NCBI GenBank assembly: GCA_937897875.1
Contig: CALCPD010000059.1
Location: forward strand, 1-43,730
Direction of reading: 5' to 3'
DNA length: 43,730 nt
Source: an uncultured Nitrosopumilaceae archaeon
GTDB lineage: Archaea > Thermoproteota > Nitrososphaeria > Nitrososphaerales > Nitrosopumilaceae
The notes beneath the pieces were generated by a model that saw nothing but the letters and a program-made list of their open reading frames with translations, made no database searches and had not been told where the DNA came from. A program made the translations under genes and the position numbers. Within the stretch, counting starts at the first letter, position 1. Each line of letters begins with the position of its first letter. Below are positions 16,828-24,637 of this stretch, piece by piece.

Positions 16828-16848
16828 AAAACAGCGTTATATTTGGCG

Positions 16849-16857
16849 GTTAAATAA
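16849..16857 (-). promoter_or_regulatory. TATA box of the ABC importer operon
   Basis: Reading the minus strand, TTATTTAAC is centred about 26 nt before the ATG at 16827, the usual leaderless spacing. A 12-bp palindrome lies directly upstream (16869-16880). Confidence 0.55.
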
Positions 16858-16868
16858 TCATCGAATTT

Positions 16869-16880
16869 TAGCTTAAGCTA
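16869..16880. promoter_or_regulatory. 12-bp perfect palindrome between divergent promoters
   Basis: TAGCTTAAGCTA is self-complementary over all 12 bases. It lies between the ABC importer operon and argG, about 42-53 bases before the importer start, where a dimeric regulator could bind next to the TATA/BRE region. It is a candidate operator by position and symmetry only. Confidence 0.4.
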
Positions 16881-16928
16881 GTCAGGAAAAATACGAGAAA
16901 AATAAGAAAAAATCAGCCTAACACAAAA

Positions 16929-16936
16929 GATAAATT
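16929..16936 (+). promoter_or_regulatory. Probable TATA box of argG
   Basis: GATAAATT is centred about 31 nt before the ATG at 16963 but only about 10 nt before the upstream in-frame ATG at 16942. This supports the downstream start codon for argG. Confidence 0.45.
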
Positions 16937-16962
16937 CGAAAATGCTACGGAAAAGATGTTTT

Positions 16963-18162
16963 ATGACTCAAAAAGGAATTCTTGCATTTTCTGGAGGATT
17001 AGATACTTCAGTAGTAGTAAAGTATCTACAAGAAGAACATGACATGGATGTCATTACAGTTACGGTAGATGTGGGTCAAGGAGATGATGCAAAAAAAATT
17101 GCTGCAAAAGCAAAAAAATTAGGAGTCAAAAAACATTACAATATTGATGCAAGAAAAGAATTTGTTGATGACTACATATTTCCAGCAATTAAAGCAAATG
17201 CACTTTATCAAAAAAAATATTGTTTAGCAACAGCTCTTGCTAGGCCATTAATTGCAGAAAAAGTTTTAGAAATTGCAAAAAAAGAAAAAGTAACATCACT
17301 AGCACATGGATGCTCAGGTAAAGGAAATGATCAAGTACGTTTTGATATTACATTACGTTCAGGTTCAGATCTTCCAATAATAGCACCAATTAGAGATAAA
17401 AATTTAGATAGAGATACAGAATTAAAATTTGCAAATAAACATGGAATAGAAATAGATTCAGTTGCAAAAAAATTTAGCATTGATCAGAATTTATGGGGAC
17501 GTGCAATTGAAGGAGGGGTTTTAGAGGATCCATATAATGAACCACCAGATGATGCATTCATTTGGGTAAAAACAAAAGACTTGCCAGATAAACCAACATA
17601 TTTAGAAATTAAATTTGAAAAAGGAATTCCAGTAGAAGTAGATAAAAAAATAAAAGGTTCACAAAAAATTATTGAGTATATCAATAAAAAAGCAGGTGCA
17701 GCTGGTGTTGGAATAGTAGATCATATTGAAGATCGAGTTGTTGGAATTAAATCACGTGAAGTGTATGAAACTCCTGCAGCAACTTGTCTAATTGAAGCAC
17801 ATGCAGATTTAGAAAAAATGGTCCACACTAAACATGAAAATAAATTTAAATCAATTATTGATGATGAATGGGCACATCTAGTATATTCAGGCCTATGGCA
17901 AGATCCTCTCAAATCAGATCTTGATGGATTTATTGAAATGTCTCAAAAACCAGTTTCAGGCACTGTCAAACTAAAGATGTACAAAGGAAGCTTAAGAGTA
18001 GTTGGTAGAAAATCAAATAATTCATTATACAGTCACGATATTGCGACTTATGGGGTAGAATCCACATTTGATCAAAGATTAGCAAAAGGATTCGTTGAAT
18101 TATGGGGAATGCAGTCAACGGAAGCTAATAAATTACAAAAGAAAAGGAAATCAAAAACATGA
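16963..18162 (+). CDS. argG: Argininosuccinate synthase
   Basis: It joins citrulline and aspartate to argininosuccinate using ATP, in the cytoplasm. From the preferred start it begins MTQKGILAFSGGLDTSV; AFSGGLDTS is the PP-loop ATP site (residues 8-16). HGCSGKGNDQVRF (about 115-127) is the second ArgG signature. The protein is 399 aa, normal for the family. A frame extension to ATG 16942 adds seven residues (MLRKRCF) before the PP-loop strand and would lie within about 10 nt of the TATA element, so 16963 is preferred. The stop overlaps the start of lysW (ATGA), which ties arginine synthesis to that carrier protein. Confidence 0.94.
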   Translation: MTQKGILAFSGGLDTSVVVKYLQEEHDMDVITVTVDVGQGDDAKKIAAKAKKLGVKKHYNIDARKEFVDDYIFPAIKANALYQKKYCLATALARPLIAEKVLEIAKKEKVTSLAHGCSGKGNDQVRFDITLRSGSDLPIIAPIRDKNLDRDTELKFANKHGIEIDSVAKKFSIDQNLWGRAIEGGVLEDPYNEPPDDAFIWVKTKDLPDKPTYLEIKFEKGIPVEVDKKIKGSQKIIEYINKKAGAAGVGIVDHIEDRVVGIKSREVYETPAATCLIEAHADLEKMVHTKHENKFKSIIDDEWAHLVYSGLWQDPLKSDLDGFIEMSQKPVSGTVKLKMYKGSLRVVGRKSNNSLYSHDIATYGVESTFDQRLAKGFVELWGMQSTEANKLQKKRKSKT

Positions 18163-18326
18163 ACTGTCCAGAATGTGACGCAAAACTCAACATCCCAGAA
18201 GATGCCTCAGTTGGAGAAATAGTCTCCTGCCCTGATTGTGGAGCTGACTTTGAAATTTCTAAAAAAGAAGGATCAAATATTGAGCTTAAACAAGCAGAGA
18301 GCGTAGGCGAAGACTGGGGAGAGTAA
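18159..18326 (+). CDS. lysW: LysW amino-group carrier protein, copy 1 (EDWGE)
   Basis: The 55 aa carrier protein has a zinc-ribbon half made of CPEC (residues 3-6) and CPDC (24-27), then an acidic tail ending VGEDWGE. In characterised LysW the terminal Glu side chain is amide-linked to the amino group of alpha-aminoadipate or glutamate, which protects it through the pathway. The terminal Glu is present here. The gene overlaps argG upstream (ATGA) and the ligase gene downstream (TAATG), a tightly coupled argG-lysW-ligase set that points to arginine synthesis from glutamate. It is short enough to be missed by automatic gene calling. Confidence 0.93.
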   Translation: MNCPECDAKLNIPEDASVGEIVSCPDCGADFEISKKEGSNIELKQAESVGEDWGE

Positions 18327-19183
18327 TGTCAAAAATTAGCATTGTTTTTGACCGTTTAAGAACGGAAGAAAAAATGCTCAAAAAGGAAGCCGCCGAATTA
18401 GGACATACTGCAGTAATGCTCGATGCCAAAATTACACAAATCAACACAGAAACTAAAAAAGAAGATTTAGATTTAGGTGATGTAGTATTAGAAAGATGTG
18501 TAAGTTATTTTAGAGGTCTTCATTTTACATCAGCTTTAGAATTTTTAGATATTCCAGTTTTGAATAAGTTTGATGTTGCACATACTTGTGGAAATAAAAT
18601 GTTTATGACATTACTTTTGAAAAAAAATAATATTCCAACACCGAAAACATATTTTTCATTTTCAAGTGAAAGTGCAACAGAAAATTTAGAAAAAGTTGGA
18701 TATCCATTAGTTATCAAACCAGTGATAGGTAGTTGGGGAAGAGGAGTTATGCCAATTAAAGACAAAGATGCTATGGATGCAATTGTTGAAGTTAGAGAAA
18801 TTACAGATAGTCCTCACGATAGAATTTATTATTTACAGGAAGTTGTAAAAAGACCTCCAAGAGATATAAGAATAATTACAATTGGAGATGAGCCAATTGC
18901 TGGAATGTATAGAAAATCAACAGGAGGTTTTAAAACTAATATTGCATTAGGTGCAGATCCAGAAATTTGTGAGATTACAAAAGAAATGGAAGAAATGGCA
19001 ATTAAAGCATCAAAAGCAATGGGAGGAGGAATTTTAGGAGTAGATATGATGGAGGATGAAGAAAAAGGAATAGTTGTACATGAAGTTAACAACACAGTAG
19101 AATTCAAGGGATTAGCAAAAGTTTCAAAAAGAAACATACCAAAAGAAATGATACAATTTGCATTAGATTATACTAGAAAATAA
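18326..19183 (+). CDS. argX: LysW-glutamate ligase (ArgX-type)
   Basis: This 285 aa RimK-related ATP-grasp ligase is predicted to attach glutamate to LysW, opening arginine synthesis. The N-terminal domain begins SKISIVFDRLRTEEK. ATP-grasp motifs include VIKPVIGSWGRGV (about 130-142), YLQEVVKRPPRDIR (about 171-184) and the metal-binding HEVNNTVEF near residue 255. In the substrate loop it has GGFKTNIALGA, whereas the second copy in this window has EHWKTNMALGG. From memory, HW is found in alpha-aminoadipate ligases (LysX of Thermus) and GF in glutamate ligases (ArgX). With argG as partner, ArgX is the better call. The start codon overlaps the lysW stop. Confidence 0.85.
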   Translation: MSKISIVFDRLRTEEKMLKKEAAELGHTAVMLDAKITQINTETKKEDLDLGDVVLERCVSYFRGLHFTSALEFLDIPVLNKFDVAHTCGNKMFMTLLLKKNNIPTPKTYFSFSSESATENLEKVGYPLVIKPVIGSWGRGVMPIKDKDAMDAIVEVREITDSPHDRIYYLQEVVKRPPRDIRIITIGDEPIAGMYRKSTGGFKTNIALGADPEICEITKEMEEMAIKASKAMGGGILGVDMMEDEEKGIVVHEVNNTVEFKGLAKVSKRNIPKEMIQFALDYTRK

Positions 19184-19201
19184 ATAAAATTATTAATCAA
19201 A

Positions 19202-19531
19202 TCATCTAGGAAAATAAAACATCACAGCAATGCCGATTAAAACTATAATAGAACCAAGAATTTCAAATTTATCAGGTTTTTTCTTATCTATCCAATAGCC
19301 CCACAATAATGAAGATACAACAAAAATTCCACCATATGTTGCATATACTTTTCCAAAATTTTCAGGTTGTAAAGTCATTATCACACCATATGAAAATAAG
19401 ATTAATCCTCCAATTACTCCAATAATTTTTCCTTGGTGATTTTTCAACCATCTCCAGATCAGATATCCTCCACTAATTTCCAATACTGCAGCAAAAAAGA
19501 AAATACCTAGAGAGGTTATGGAGTCAATCAA
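19202..19531 (-). CDS. UPF0060 (YnfA-like) small membrane protein B
   Basis: This 109 aa protein has four predicted membrane helices and the UPF0060 hallmarks: AAVLEISGGYLIWRWL (helix 1), VYATYGGIFVVSSLLWGY and DKFEILGSIIVLIGI. The family is related to small multidrug resistance transporters; the substrate is unknown. Start is TTG 19531, overlapping the stop of the upstream paralogue (TTGA) and preceded by GGAG, so the two are translationally coupled and probably made in a fixed ratio. It is convergent with the ArgX gene. Confidence 0.83.
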   Translation of the reverse strand: MIDSITSLGIFFFAAVLEISGGYLIWRWLKNHQGKIIGVIGGLILFSYGVIMTLQPENFGKVYATYGGIFVVSSLLWGYWIDKKKPDKFEILGSIIVLIGIAVMFYFPR

Positions 19532-19887
19532 ATTTGTTCTCCTTTTCTAGGATAGTAAAAAATTATTAAAATTCCAATTACTGCAATAATTGTTCCAATT
19601 ACATCATATTGATCAGGAGGTATTCCATCAATTAACCAACCCCAAAAAACAGACATTACAATAAACACACCACCATATGCGGCATAGATTCTATGAAAAT
19701 GGGTTTTTTGAAATGTTGGGACTACACCATAAAGAAACAATACAAATCCACCTAATGCACCCAACATCCAACTAAAATCATTTCTTAACCACAGCCAAAC
19801 AAGATACCCTCCACCAATTTCTAGAAATCCTGCAGTGACAAATAGAAGTAAAGATGTTAAAATATTTTTTGGAGACAATCTATTCAC
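19528..19887 (-). CDS. UPF0060 (YnfA-like) small membrane protein A
   Basis: The 119 aa protein is a paralogue of the next gene: AGFLEIGGGYLVWLWLR, RIYAAYGGVFIVMSVFWGW and DQYDVIGTIIAVIGI align position by position. It has four predicted helices and a short basic C-terminus. Start is GTG 19887. Two different UPF0060 proteins made as an overlapping pair suggest a heterodimer, as in paired small multidrug resistance transporters. Function is not known. Confidence 0.83.
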   Translation of the reverse strand: MNRLSPKNILTSLLLFVTAGFLEIGGGYLVWLWLRNDFSWMLGALGGFVLFLYGVVPTFQKTHFHRIYAAYGGVFIVMSVFWGWLIDGIPPDQYDVIGTIIAVIGILIIFYYPRKGEQI

Positions 19888-19971
19888 AATTATTCTTAAA
19901 ACTGAGGATAAAAGTTTGCAGCATTAAATCAGATATAATGAAACAACAGAAACAAAAAAAATATTAAAAAA

Positions 19972-20919
19972 TTAAGATGTTTTATTTAATTTTGAAATTA
20001 ATGCAGCGTAAATAAAAGGTAGAATTGTAGTTACCTCTGCATGTAAAGTAGATTGTCGTGCAATTTTTGTCACCTTACCCCAGGAAATTGCTTCTCTAAC
20101 TAATGCCCCACTTAAACTTCCATCAAATTCTTGTGCAGTGGTAATATAGAAAGCATAATCTAATCCTTCCCGATATTGATTCCACCATAAGGTATGATGT
20201 TTGGAAATACCTCCACCAATCATAAATGCTCCTGACTTTTCTGCTTTGAAAATATATTCTGAAAGTAAATCTGCATCTCCAATTAAATTTAATTTAAAAT
20301 CTCTATGGCTCTGTATAAACATCCAGATCTGACTTCCAACTGCACCATCCATAATTCCTGGAACAACTACGCTAACATTATTTTTATTTGCCCAATATAG
20401 AAATGAATCTTCTCCCAAATGTCTTCCAATCATTTTACAAATTTCGGCAGTTGTCATTTCCCTTACTCCATTTTTGTATTCTTCTTCAAGGAACAATTGC
20501 ATTTTTTCTTCAATTAATGGACCATAATTTTCCATTGGAACTAATACATTTCCCAATCTATGAATATTTTGATCTGCTAATTCATTATCATCCATTGTAA
20601 ATGATCCTTCGTTATAATGCGAGTAATGTTTTGCAATATCATGATCCAATGCACCGCAAGTAGTAATTGCTACATCAAACCATTTATTTTTGATCATATC
20701 TTTAATGATTCCTCGTAATCCTGTAGATACAACTGCCCCCACAAATGAGACAAATTTCAAACATTTATCATCAGAAATCATTTTGGTCAAAATATCTAAT
20801 CCGTCTGAAAGATTTACGGATTCAAATCCACCTGACTTGGATAATTCATCAAAAATTTTTTCTATGGATGTGTTTGAATTTATTTCAATATCTTTTACTG
20901 GACGACCTATCTCAACCAT
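19972..20919 (-). CDS. dys: Deoxyhypusine synthase
   Basis: It transfers the aminobutyl group of spermidine to a lysine of translation factor aIF5A, the first step of hypusination. The 315 aa length is typical of archaeal enzymes. The catalytic lysine is Lys282 in AISWGKV, preceded by FDGSLSGALVREA, matching the family active site. NAD-site segments VSFVGAVVSTGLRG (57-70) and ITTCGALDHDIAKHY (85-99) are conserved. VPGIMDGAVGSQIW (187-200) is also diagnostic. It is transcribed divergently from argC across a 169-bp spacer and is unrelated to the amino-acid genes around it. Confidence 0.93.
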   Translation of the reverse strand: MVEIGRPVKDIEINSNTSIEKIFDELSKSGGFESVNLSDGLDILTKMISDDKCLKFVSFVGAVVSTGLRGIIKDMIKNKWFDVAITTCGALDHDIAKHYSHYNEGSFTMDDNELADQNIHRLGNVLVPMENYGPLIEEKMQLFLEEEYKNGVREMTTAEICKMIGRHLGEDSFLYWANKNNVSVVVPGIMDGAVGSQIWMFIQSHRDFKLNLIGDADLLSEYIFKAEKSGAFMIGGGISKHHTLWWNQYREGLDYAFYITTAQEFDGSLSGALVREAISWGKVTKIARQSTLHAEVTTILPFIYAALISKLNKTS

Positions 20920-20971
20920 AGAGAGATTTTTGTCAGACTTCCTATAAATTTATTTTAAAAATAGAAATTTC

Positions 20972-21061
20972 ATGAAAGAACAAGAGATTTTTGAGATTTT
21001 ACTAGATAAATCACTAATTCGAAGAAAAAATAGAGAGTCATGGTTCAATATAACAAAATAA
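20972..21061 (+). CDS. Possible 29-aa peptide upstream of argC
   Basis: An ATG-initiated ORF encodes a charged 29 aa peptide (starts MKEQEIFEILLDKSL). An A/T-rich TATA-like stretch lies 15-30 nt upstream, and the stop falls inside the argC TATA box. No family or ribosome-binding site is visible, and it may be chance. Confidence 0.2.
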   Translation: MKEQEIFEILLDKSLIRRKNRESWFNITK

Positions 21062-21068
21062 ATTATAC
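21060..21068 (+). promoter_or_regulatory. TATA box of argC operon
   Basis: The A/T element AAATTATAC is centred 25 nt before the argC ATG at 21089, predicting a leaderless mRNA for the argC-argB-argD-lrp cluster. Confidence 0.6.
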
Positions 21069-21088
21069 TCCTTTAGAGAAGATTCATC

Positions 21089-22135
21089 ATGAAAGTGGGA
21101 GTAGTAGGCGCATCAGGTTACGTAGGAGGAGAAACACTGCGTCTTCTTGTAAATCATCCAGATGTTGAAATTAGCATGGTAACATCAAGACAACATGTTG
21201 GAGAATATTTACACAGAGTTCAGCCTAGTTTGAAAGGATTTACAGATCTTACTTTTTCAGAATTAGATTATGATAAGTTAACAGATCAATGTGATGTAGT
21301 ATTTACAGCAGTACCACACGGAACTGCTACTGAAATTGTAAAAGCACTCTATGATAGAGGTATCAAAGTAATTGATTTGAGTGCAGATTACAGATTGCAT
21401 AACCAAGAAGCATATGACAAATGGTATGGTTGGACCCATCCACATCCAGATTATTTACCAAAATCAGTTTTTGGAGTTCCAGAATTACACAGAGAAGAAA
21501 TTAAAAAAGCACAACTCGTATCATGTCCAGGTTGCATGGCAGTGACATCAACATTAGCACTTGCACCATTAATTAAAAATGACCTCATAGATACTGATCA
21601 CATAATTGTAGATTCAAAAATCGGATCCTCGGGTGCAGGTTCAGGTTCTGGAACAGCACATGCAATGCGTGCAGGAGTTATCAGACCATACAAACCAGCA
21701 AAACATAGACACACAGGTGAAATTGAACAGGAGTTAAGTGAAATTGCAGGAAGTAAAATCAAAGTATCAATGAGTCCACATGCAGTGGATGTTGTCAGAG
21801 GTATTTTATGTACAAATCATACATTTTTGAAAAAAGACATTAGTGAAAAAGAGTTATGGAAAATATACCGTGAATCTTATGGTGATGAAAAATTTATTAG
21901 ATTAATTAGAGACAAGAAAGGTCTTTACAAATTCCCAGATCCAAAATTCTTAGTTGGTTCAAACTTTTGTGATATTGGATTTGATTTCGATGAAGATAAC
22001 AATAGACTAATTGCCTTATCAGCATCAGATAATTTAATGAAAGGTGCAGCAGGTTCTGCGATTCAAAACATGAATGTAATGTGTGGTTTTGATGAAATGA
22101 GTGGACTAAGATATACACCGCTAACTCCGGTTTAG
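21089..22135 (+). CDS. argC: LysW-aminoacyl-phosphate reductase (LysY/ArgC)
   Basis: It reduces the acyl-phosphate of LysW-bound aminoadipate or glutamate to the semialdehyde with NADPH. The 348 aa protein has the dinucleotide motif VGASGYVGGE (6-15) and catalytic Cys149 in SCPGCMAVTS; most ArgC enzymes have NPGCYPT, so the Met is a feature of this carrier-linked branch. HPHPDYLPKSVFGVPELHRE and KIGSSGAGSG are further family segments. It heads an operon with the kinase, aminotransferase and an Lrp-type regulator. As only one copy is present, it probably serves both lysine and arginine pathways. Confidence 0.91.
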   Translation: MKVGVVGASGYVGGETLRLLVNHPDVEISMVTSRQHVGEYLHRVQPSLKGFTDLTFSELDYDKLTDQCDVVFTAVPHGTATEIVKALYDRGIKVIDLSADYRLHNQEAYDKWYGWTHPHPDYLPKSVFGVPELHREEIKKAQLVSCPGCMAVTSTLALAPLIKNDLIDTDHIIVDSKIGSSGAGSGSGTAHAMRAGVIRPYKPAKHRHTGEIEQELSEIAGSKIKVSMSPHAVDVVRGILCTNHTFLKKDISEKELWKIYRESYGDEKFIRLIRDKKGLYKFPDPKFLVGSNFCDIGFDFDEDNNRLIALSASDNLMKGAAGSAIQNMNVMCGFDEMSGLRYTPLTPV

Positions 22136-22137
22136 AA

Positions 22138-22941
22138 ATGATCACAATTAAAATTGGTGGAAGTGTAGTAGATGATTTACATCAATCAACAATTTCAGAT
22201 ATTAAAAAAATTGCAGAAACAGAGGGAATCATAATTGTTCATGGCGGAGGAAAAGAAGTTACTAAAGTTTGTAAGCAACTTGGTAAAGAACCAAAATTTG
22301 TAACATCACCAAGTGGAATTAAAAGTCGATATACAGACAAAGAAACTGCAGAAATTTTCACAATGGTAATGTCAGGGAGAATAAATAAAACAATTGTTCA
22401 AATGTTACAAAAAAATGGAATTAATGCAATTGGATTATCAGGAGTTGACGCTAGAGTAATAGAAGCAGATAGGAAGAAGAAATTACTGATCGTCAATGAA
22501 AAGGGTAGAAAACAAGCAATTGACGGCGGATATACAGGTAAAATTAAAAATGTGAATTCAGGATTTATCAAATCATTACTCAAACAAGGATTAACACCAG
22601 TAATTTCACCAATTGCAATTAGTGAGGAATCAGAATTTCTCAATGTGGATGGAGATAGAGCTGCTGCATATGTTGCAGGAAGTGTAGGAAGTGATAAAGT
22701 ATTATTCATTACAAATGTAGATGGACTTTTAATGGATGATGAGGTGGTACCAAAATTGACATTAGCACAAGCAAAAGAAATTAGACCAAAAATAGGTCCA
22801 GGTATGGAAAAAAAGATTTTAGCTTCAACAGAAGCACTGGACATGGGAGTAAAACAAGCTTTTATTGCAAATGGTCAAAAAGAGAATCCTATTTCTACAG
22901 CTATTGCACATGATAATTGTACGGTGATTGAACATGAGTGA
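22138..22941 (+). CDS. argB: LysW-amino acid kinase (LysZ/ArgB)
   Basis: It phosphorylates the carboxylate of LysW-bound aminoadipate or glutamate. This 267 aa amino-acid kinase starts MITIKIGGSVVDD; Lys5 and the GGS loop bind phosphate, VHGGGKEV (34-41) is the second glycine loop, and FLNVDGDRAAAYVA (about 162-175) is the nucleotide/substrate region. GPGMEKKILAS near residue 220 is also conserved. It follows argC by 2 nt and overlaps the start of the aminotransferase. The length matches the LysZ branch. Confidence 0.91.
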   Translation: MITIKIGGSVVDDLHQSTISDIKKIAETEGIIIVHGGGKEVTKVCKQLGKEPKFVTSPSGIKSRYTDKETAEIFTMVMSGRINKTIVQMLQKNGINAIGLSGVDARVIEADRKKKLLIVNEKGRKQAIDGGYTGKIKNVNSGFIKSLLKQGLTPVISPIAISEESEFLNVDGDRAAAYVAGSVGSDKVLFITNVDGLLMDDEVVPKLTLAQAKEIRPKIGPGMEKKILASTEALDMGVKQAFIANGQKENPISTAIAHDNCTVIEHE

Positions 22942-24109
22942 AGATCAACATATGGGTAATCTCTATCAGAGATTTCCAGTTACAATTGAAAAAGGTGTAG
23001 GAGCTCATGTTTGGGACATAGAAGGAAAAGAATACATTGATTGTATGGGCGGATACGGTGTCGCATTAGTTGGACATCAAAATCAAAGAGTTAACAATGC
23101 AATCAAAGAACAAGTTGACAAAATAATTACAGTTCATAGTTCATTATACAATAAAACACGAGAAGGATTTTTGAAAAAACTAATTGAAATGGCTCCAGAA
23201 GGACTAACACAAGTACATCTTAACAACAGTGGTGCAGAAGCTGTTGAAGCTGCAATGAAATTTGCAAGAAAGTTTACCGGAAAGAAAGGAATGGTTGCAA
23301 TGAAAGGATCATACCATGGAAAATCATTTGGAGCATTATCATTAACATTTAATCCAAAATATAGAAAAGCATTTGCACCGCTAGTTGAAAAAGTTTCTTT
23401 TGCATCATTTGGAGATATGGATTCACTACGTTCAGTAATTGATGAAGATACAGCATTCATTATTTTAGAACCAATTCAAGGAGAAAGCGGAATAGTTGTT
23501 GCACCAGATGGGTTCTTACAAGAAGTTAGAAAACTATGTGATGAAAAAGGAATTCTATTAGTTTTTGACGAAATTCAAGCAGGATTAGGAAGAACAGGAC
23601 GATTATGGGCAGGGGAACATTGGAATACAGTACCAGATATTTTATGTCTTGCAAAAGGAATTGCAGGAGGAGTACCAATGGGTGCCACATTAGTTAAACC
23701 AGGTATTTTAGCTGCGATAAGTAAGGGAGAACATTCATCAACATTTGGAGGAAATCCAATATCATGTGCAGCAGGAATTGCAGCACTAACATCATTAACA
23801 GAAGATGGGTTGATAGAAAATTCTAAGAATATGGGAGAAATGTTCAGACAGGGATTAGAGAAATTAAAAGAAAAACATACAATGATTAGAGAAATTAGAG
23901 GAAAAGGATTAATGATTGGAATTGAAATGAAATTTGAAGTAAAAGATATTCTAATGGGATTAATTCAAGAAGGTGTTTTAATGTTATATTCAGGAAGAAA
24001 TATTCTAAGAATATTACCACCATTAGTAATTAAAGAAGAAGATGTAACAAAAGTTTTACATGCTTTAGATATAGTAATAACAAAAGAGGAAAAAAAGAGA
24101 GATGTTTAA
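22934..24109 (+). CDS. argD: LysW-semialdehyde aminotransferase (LysJ/ArgD)
   Basis: This PLP class III aminotransferase converts LysW-bound semialdehyde to LysW-lysine or LysW-ornithine using glutamate. From the preferred ATG (22934) it has 391 aa. The PLP lysine is Lys241 in LCLAKGIAGGVP, the PLP Asp is in LVFDEIQAGLGRTG (about 209-222), and NNSGAEAVEAAMKFAR is the phosphate-site segment. The frame can be extended two codons to TTG 22928. ATG 22934 gives an 8-nt overlap with the argB stop, typical of coupled genes. It overlaps the following lrp gene by 8 nt. Confidence 0.91.
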   Translation: MSEDQHMGNLYQRFPVTIEKGVGAHVWDIEGKEYIDCMGGYGVALVGHQNQRVNNAIKEQVDKIITVHSSLYNKTREGFLKKLIEMAPEGLTQVHLNNSGAEAVEAAMKFARKFTGKKGMVAMKGSYHGKSFGALSLTFNPKYRKAFAPLVEKVSFASFGDMDSLRSVIDEDTAFIILEPIQGESGIVVAPDGFLQEVRKLCDEKGILLVFDEIQAGLGRTGRLWAGEHWNTVPDILCLAKGIAGGVPMGATLVKPGILAAISKGEHSSTFGGNPISCAAGIAALTSLTEDGLIENSKNMGEMFRQGLEKLKEKHTMIREIRGKGLMIGIEMKFEVKDILMGLIQEGVLMLYSGRNILRILPPLVIKEEDVTKVLHALDIVITKEEKKRDV

Positions 24110-24521
24110 AGATAAAGTGGATGAGAGGATCATAGGATATCTAAAAGAAGATTCTAGAGAATCATTTGTAGATATTGGAAAGAAATTAAAACTTTCGGAA
24201 TCAGCAGTTAGAAGAAGAGTTAAAAATTTAGTTGATAGTAAAACAATTAACAAATTTACAATAGAATTGGGAGAAGAAAATGTCACTAGTGCAATTGTAC
24301 TAGTTTCAGTAGATTCTGCAACAGACACATCCAAAGTATCATTAAAACTTGCAAAATTAGATGGAGTAAAAACAGTTTATGAAATTACAGGACAATACGA
24401 TATTACAACAATAATGAGTGCATCAAGTATTGCAGAAATCAACAATAGCATAGATGCTTTAAGAAAAATAACAGGGGTAGTAGATACCAATACAGTAATA
24501 ATTTTAAGAAAAATTATCTAA
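24102..24521 (+). CDS. Lrp/AsnC-family regulator (LysM-like)
   Basis: The 139 aa protein has an N-terminal helix-turn-helix (about 1-52, with FVDIGKKLKLSESAVRRRVKNL as the recognition unit, written in two parts: FVDIGKKLKLSE and SAVRRRVKNL) and a C-terminal RAM ligand-binding domain (about 62-139, GQYDITTIMSASS). It lies at the end of the argC-argB-argD operon and just upstream of homocitrate synthase. In Sulfolobus the Lrp-type LysM controls lysW-linked lysine genes and responds to lysine. A similar role is likely here; the ligand is inferred. Confidence 0.83.
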   Translation: MFKDKVDERIIGYLKEDSRESFVDIGKKLKLSESAVRRRVKNLVDSKTINKFTIELGEENVTSAIVLVSVDSATDTSKVSLKLAKLDGVKTVYEITGQYDITTIMSASSIAEINNSIDALRKITGVVDTNTVIILRKII

Positions 24522-24582
24522 AACGAGTTTCGGTTTAAAATTTTAATTCAAAACTAATTTAGGATCAATTAAAATTATTTTC

Positions 24583-24635
24583 AACGAAAATAGTACGAAT
24601 ATGTTTATATCATCAATTTTAGTTAACGAAAACAG
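24583..24635 (+). promoter_or_regulatory. Paired AACGAAAA repeats around the homocitrate synthase promoter
   Basis: AACGAAAATAG (24583-24593) and AACGAAAACAG (24625-24635) are direct repeats 42 bp apart, about four helical turns. They flank the TATA box, and the second overlaps the predicted transcription start. A related sequence in reverse (TTTCGGTTT, 24529-24537) lies further upstream. A likely reader is the Lrp-type protein encoded immediately upstream. Inference from position and spacing. Confidence 0.4.
24604..24610 (+). promoter_or_regulatory. TATA box of homocitrate synthase
   Basis: TTTATAT is centred about 31 nt before the ATG at 24638, so the transcript should have a very short or no leader. 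Confidence 0.6.
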
Positions 24636-24637
24636 CG

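Noticed and set aside
22398-22844. 148-codon minus-strand frame inside the LysZ/ArgB gene
   Set aside because: Fully antisense to a conserved kinase, low-complexity Ser/Phe-rich translation, no start signal.
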